In this document: one piece after another, positions 3,426 through 5,062 of the stretch
How positions within the stretch are numbered: position 1 is the first letter of the stretch
How the letters are laid out: each line of letters starts with the position of its first letter
Assembly (NCBI GenBank): GCA_030451965.1
Contig: JAKDNE010000252.1
Span: 1-5,062, forward strand
Source: Brachybacterium sp.
GTDB taxonomy: Bacteria > Actinomycetota > Actinomycetes > Actinomycetales > Dermabacteraceae
Direction: 5' to 3'
Length of the DNA stretch: 5,062 nt
Made by a program: the position numbers and the translations under genes
Notes under the pieces: model-generated
Databases searched by the model: none
Told to the model about the DNA's origin: nothing
What the model saw: only the letters and a program-made list of their open reading frames with translations

Positions 3426-4992
3426 CATCACCCTCGGGAGAGGTGCCGCCCCTCTCGTCGTCCTGGTCGGTCTGGTCGTTCCGGTCGTTCTCGTCGTCTG
3501 CCGTGCCCGCTTCGTGCAGGCCGCCCTGCTCGTCCTCGCGCGGCGCCTGCTCCTGCCCGTCGCCGGACAGCAGCTTCTCCAGCTCGGCGTCGAAGTCCTC
3601 GGGCAGAGCGACATCCGCCAGCCCCTCGACCTCGACCTGGGACGCCTCGGGCTGCGGGGCCTGCGGACGACCGGAGAGGACCTCCGGGGTGGGCAGCAGG
3701 TCCGGGTGATCCCATTTCGCCTCGCGGCCGGTCTCGCCCTCGGTGTCCAGCACGCTCTCCCACCAGGACAGCGCCTCCCGCACGCGGCGCGGGCGCAGCT
3801 CGATGCCGACGGTCTTCGAGAGCATCTCCTCGGCGGGGCCGCCGGAGGCCCGGCGTCGCCGCAGCACCTCGCGCATCGCCTCGAGTTCGGGGAGCTTCCC
3901 GTCCAGCGCCCTGGTGGTGACGTGATCCACCCACGCCTCGATCAGCGCCAGGGTGGTGGCCAGCTCCTCGAGCGCACGCTCCTGCGAGGCGCGACGGGTG
4001 AACACGAACATCTCCTCCGGGCGACGGGCCTGCATCGCCTGCGGGTCCGAGAGGTCCAGATCGCGCACCATCTCGTCGAGAGCGTCGAGGTCCAGGGTGA
4101 TGCCGCGGGAGTAGTCCTCGATCGCGGAGAACAGCGCCTTGCCGAGCCACGGCGTCGAGGCGAACAGCGCCGTGTGAGCGATCTCGCGGGCGGCCAGGAA
4201 GATGCGGGCGGCGCCCGGGTCCAGGGAGTGCGCGGCGATCAGGTCTTCGACATTGGCGGCCACCAGTGCCGGCTCCCCGTCGCGGCCCAGTGGCAGCCCG
4301 AGGTCCGTGGTGCCCGCCGCCTCCCGGGCGAGGGAGCCGATGGCGTGGCCGAACTGCACCCCGAACATCGTCCCGCCGACGCGTTCCATCATCGCCGCCG
4401 GGTCCCCGCCGGGAATCGGCATGTCGGCCCCGCCGAACTCGCCCATCTCCCCCATCTGGGCGGCGATCGCCTCACCGATCGCCCCGGCCATGTACTTCGC
4501 GACCGGTTCGACGATCGGCTTCCAGCGCGGGAGGGTGCGATGCAGCCAGGTCCCGCGGCCGTACACGGCCAGCTCGGTCGAGGGCACGTCCACAGAGATC
4601 ACGGGAGCCAGCCACAGCCGTGCGACCTGCGCGGCCTGGCGCAGCTCGGAGGTCGCCGCGTCCGTCGGCCCGGGGTCGCCCGGGGTCCCGGTCGGAGCGG
4701 GCGTGCCGGGGATCCCGGCCTGACCGGCCGCGGTGCGCCGCGCGATGTCCTCGGCCATCTCCCAATTCACGGGACTGTCGCCCTGCGCGGCGAACATGCT
4801 CTGCATCTGCGCGGCCGCAGCCCGCAGCTGAGCGGGATCCTGCGGCAGGTTCGCCTGCTGCGCGAGCGCCGACAGGTCCAGTCCGTCCAGGGCTCCCTCG
4901 GGGAGGGCATCCCCGAAGGTCTCCTTCAAGAAGCGCTTCAGCGCCTCCTCGTCCATGTCACCGGGTCCACCCGGGATCGGGGCATCACTCAT
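3415..4992 (-). CDS. Zincin_2 / DUF2342 zinc-dependent metalloprotease-like protein
   Basis: The product is 525 aa, a member of the actinobacterial DUF2342/zincin_2 family (TIGR03624-type 'putative hydrolase'), for which no substrate is established. The zinc-motif region is REIAH at 269-273 followed by TALFASTPWLGKAL, then a helix with SRGITLD; IEAWVDHV at 351-358 is the second conserved block and LRPRRVREA at 399-407 the third. The first motif position is Arg, not His, so activity should not be assumed. Residues 90-115 are a Pro/Gly/Thr linker and 483-525 an acidic Asp/Glu/Asn/Gln-rich tail. There is no signal peptide; the Met/Gly-rich 165-190 segment is not a clear membrane span. ATG 4992 is preferred to GTG 4998 because GGAGG (complement of 4998-5002) lies 5 nt before it and covers the GTG. 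It leads a two-gene unit with the NUDIX gene. Confidence 0.94.
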   Translation of the reverse strand: MSDAPIPGGPGDMDEEALKRFLKETFGDALPEGALDGLDLSALAQQANLPQDPAQLRAAAAQMQSMFAAQGDSPVNWEMAEDIARRTAAGQAGIPGTPAPTGTPGDPGPTDAATSELRQAAQVARLWLAPVISVDVPSTELAVYGRGTWLHRTLPRWKPIVEPVAKYMAGAIGEAIAAQMGEMGEFGGADMPIPGGDPAAMMERVGGTMFGVQFGHAIGSLAREAAGTTDLGLPLGRDGEPALVAANVEDLIAAHSLDPGAARIFLAAREIAHTALFASTPWLGKALFSAIEDYSRGITLDLDALDEMVRDLDLSDPQAMQARRPEEMFVFTRRASQERALEELATTLALIEAWVDHVTTRALDGKLPELEAMREVLRRRRASGGPAEEMLSKTVGIELRPRRVREALSWWESVLDTEGETGREAKWDHPDLLPTPEVLSGRPQAPQPEASQVEVEGLADVALPEDFDAELEKLLSGDGQEQAPREDEQGGLHEAGTADDENDRNDQTDQDDERGGTSPEGDDER

Positions 4993-4997
4993 GGTCA

Positions 4998-5046
4998 CCT
5001 CCAGCAGTCCGTGGGGCGCCCAGCCTACCGATCCCTCCTGGGGATC
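4998..5046 (-). promoter_or_regulatory. Upstream region of the metalloprotease-NUDIX unit: RBS, weak -10, palindrome
   Basis: GGAGG (complement of 4998-5002) is a strong RBS 5 nt before ATG 4992. TAGGCT (complement of 5022-5027) fits a TANNNT -10, but no good -35 is visible. GATCCC (5030-5035) and GGGATC (5041-5046) form an inverted repeat with a 5-bp centre where a -35 spacer would be, so it could be an operator. The window ends 16 bp later, and these may belong to a divergent neighbour instead. Confidence 0.35.
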
Positions 5047-5062
5047 AGCGGCGAGTGGGGCA

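Noticed and set aside
3426..3614. 63-residue N-terminal extension of the NUDIX frame (start at 3614)
   Set aside because: It lies wholly over the metalloprotease gene on the same strand in another frame, is low-complexity Arg/Thr, and the RBS supports the start at 3425.
3015..3920. Plus-strand reading frame of 301 codons antisense to the NUDIX and metalloprotease-like genes
   Set aside because: Its composition is Arg/Pro/Ala-rich, typical of antisense frames in high-GC DNA, and both opposing genes have clear family motifs.
4993..4998. GTG start at 4998 for the metalloprotease-like gene
   Set aside because: The GTG overlaps the Shine-Dalgarno; the ATG at 4992 is correctly spaced from GGAGG.
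1..5062. CRISPR array, transposon, phage or tRNA genes
   Set aside because: No regularly spaced repeats, transposase or integrase motifs, or tRNA T-arm patterns were found on either strand.

Overview
The window is high-GC DNA with the gene content of an actinobacterium. A WhiB-family Fe-S regulator occurs only in Actinobacteria, and the set uvrD2 / whiB7 / DUF5679 zinc ribbon / YgjP-like peptidase / NUDIX / zincin_2 metalloprotease is a chromosomal neighbourhood I recognise from this phylum, partly shared with mycobacteria. Protein style and GC suggest Micrococcales, perhaps a Brachybacterium-like Dermabacteraceae; that genus-level guess is inference only. Nothing looks mobile: I see no insertion sequence, integrase, CRISPR array or tRNA gene.

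Layout. 1-657 (+): C-terminal part of a UvrD2-type helicase (motifs V and VI, a Cys/His cluster, an HRDC domain). 658-976: a 319-bp gap that is the promoter and long leader of whiB7, with an AT-rich block beside the promoter, a GTG-started 35-codon upstream ORF with a Shine-Dalgarno, and a GC-rich terminator-like hairpin with competing pairings. 977-1270 (+): whiB7 with its four Cys, GVWGG turn and AT-hook. 1271-1454: three successive hairpins, the last a perfect 18-bp stem that probably ends transcription from both sides. 1455-1613 (-): 52-residue DUF5679 zinc ribbon. 1614-2151: a 538-bp divergent intergenic region with a cluster of TGTGGAC (DnaA-box-like) repeats on its right side. 2152-2826 (+): YgjP/DUF45 metallopeptidase. 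2802-3425 (-): NUDIX hydrolase, overlapping the peptidase tail to tail by 25 bp. 3415-4992 (-): zincin_2/DUF2342 metalloprotease-like protein, overlapping the NUDIX start by 11 bp, so the two form a translationally coupled pair. 4993-5062: upstream region of that pair.

How the parts work together. UvrD2 is a DNA repair helicase. WhiB7 is the transcriptional activator of intrinsic resistance to ribosome-targeting antibiotics, and its leader looks like a ribosome-sensing attenuator: slowed translation of the small upstream ORF would change RNA folding and let transcription reach whiB7, after which WhiB7 would amplify its own promoter through the AT-rich block. The remaining genes are conserved neighbours of poorly known function. 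The most rewarding parts are the whiB7 leader and the repeat cluster at 1988-2150.
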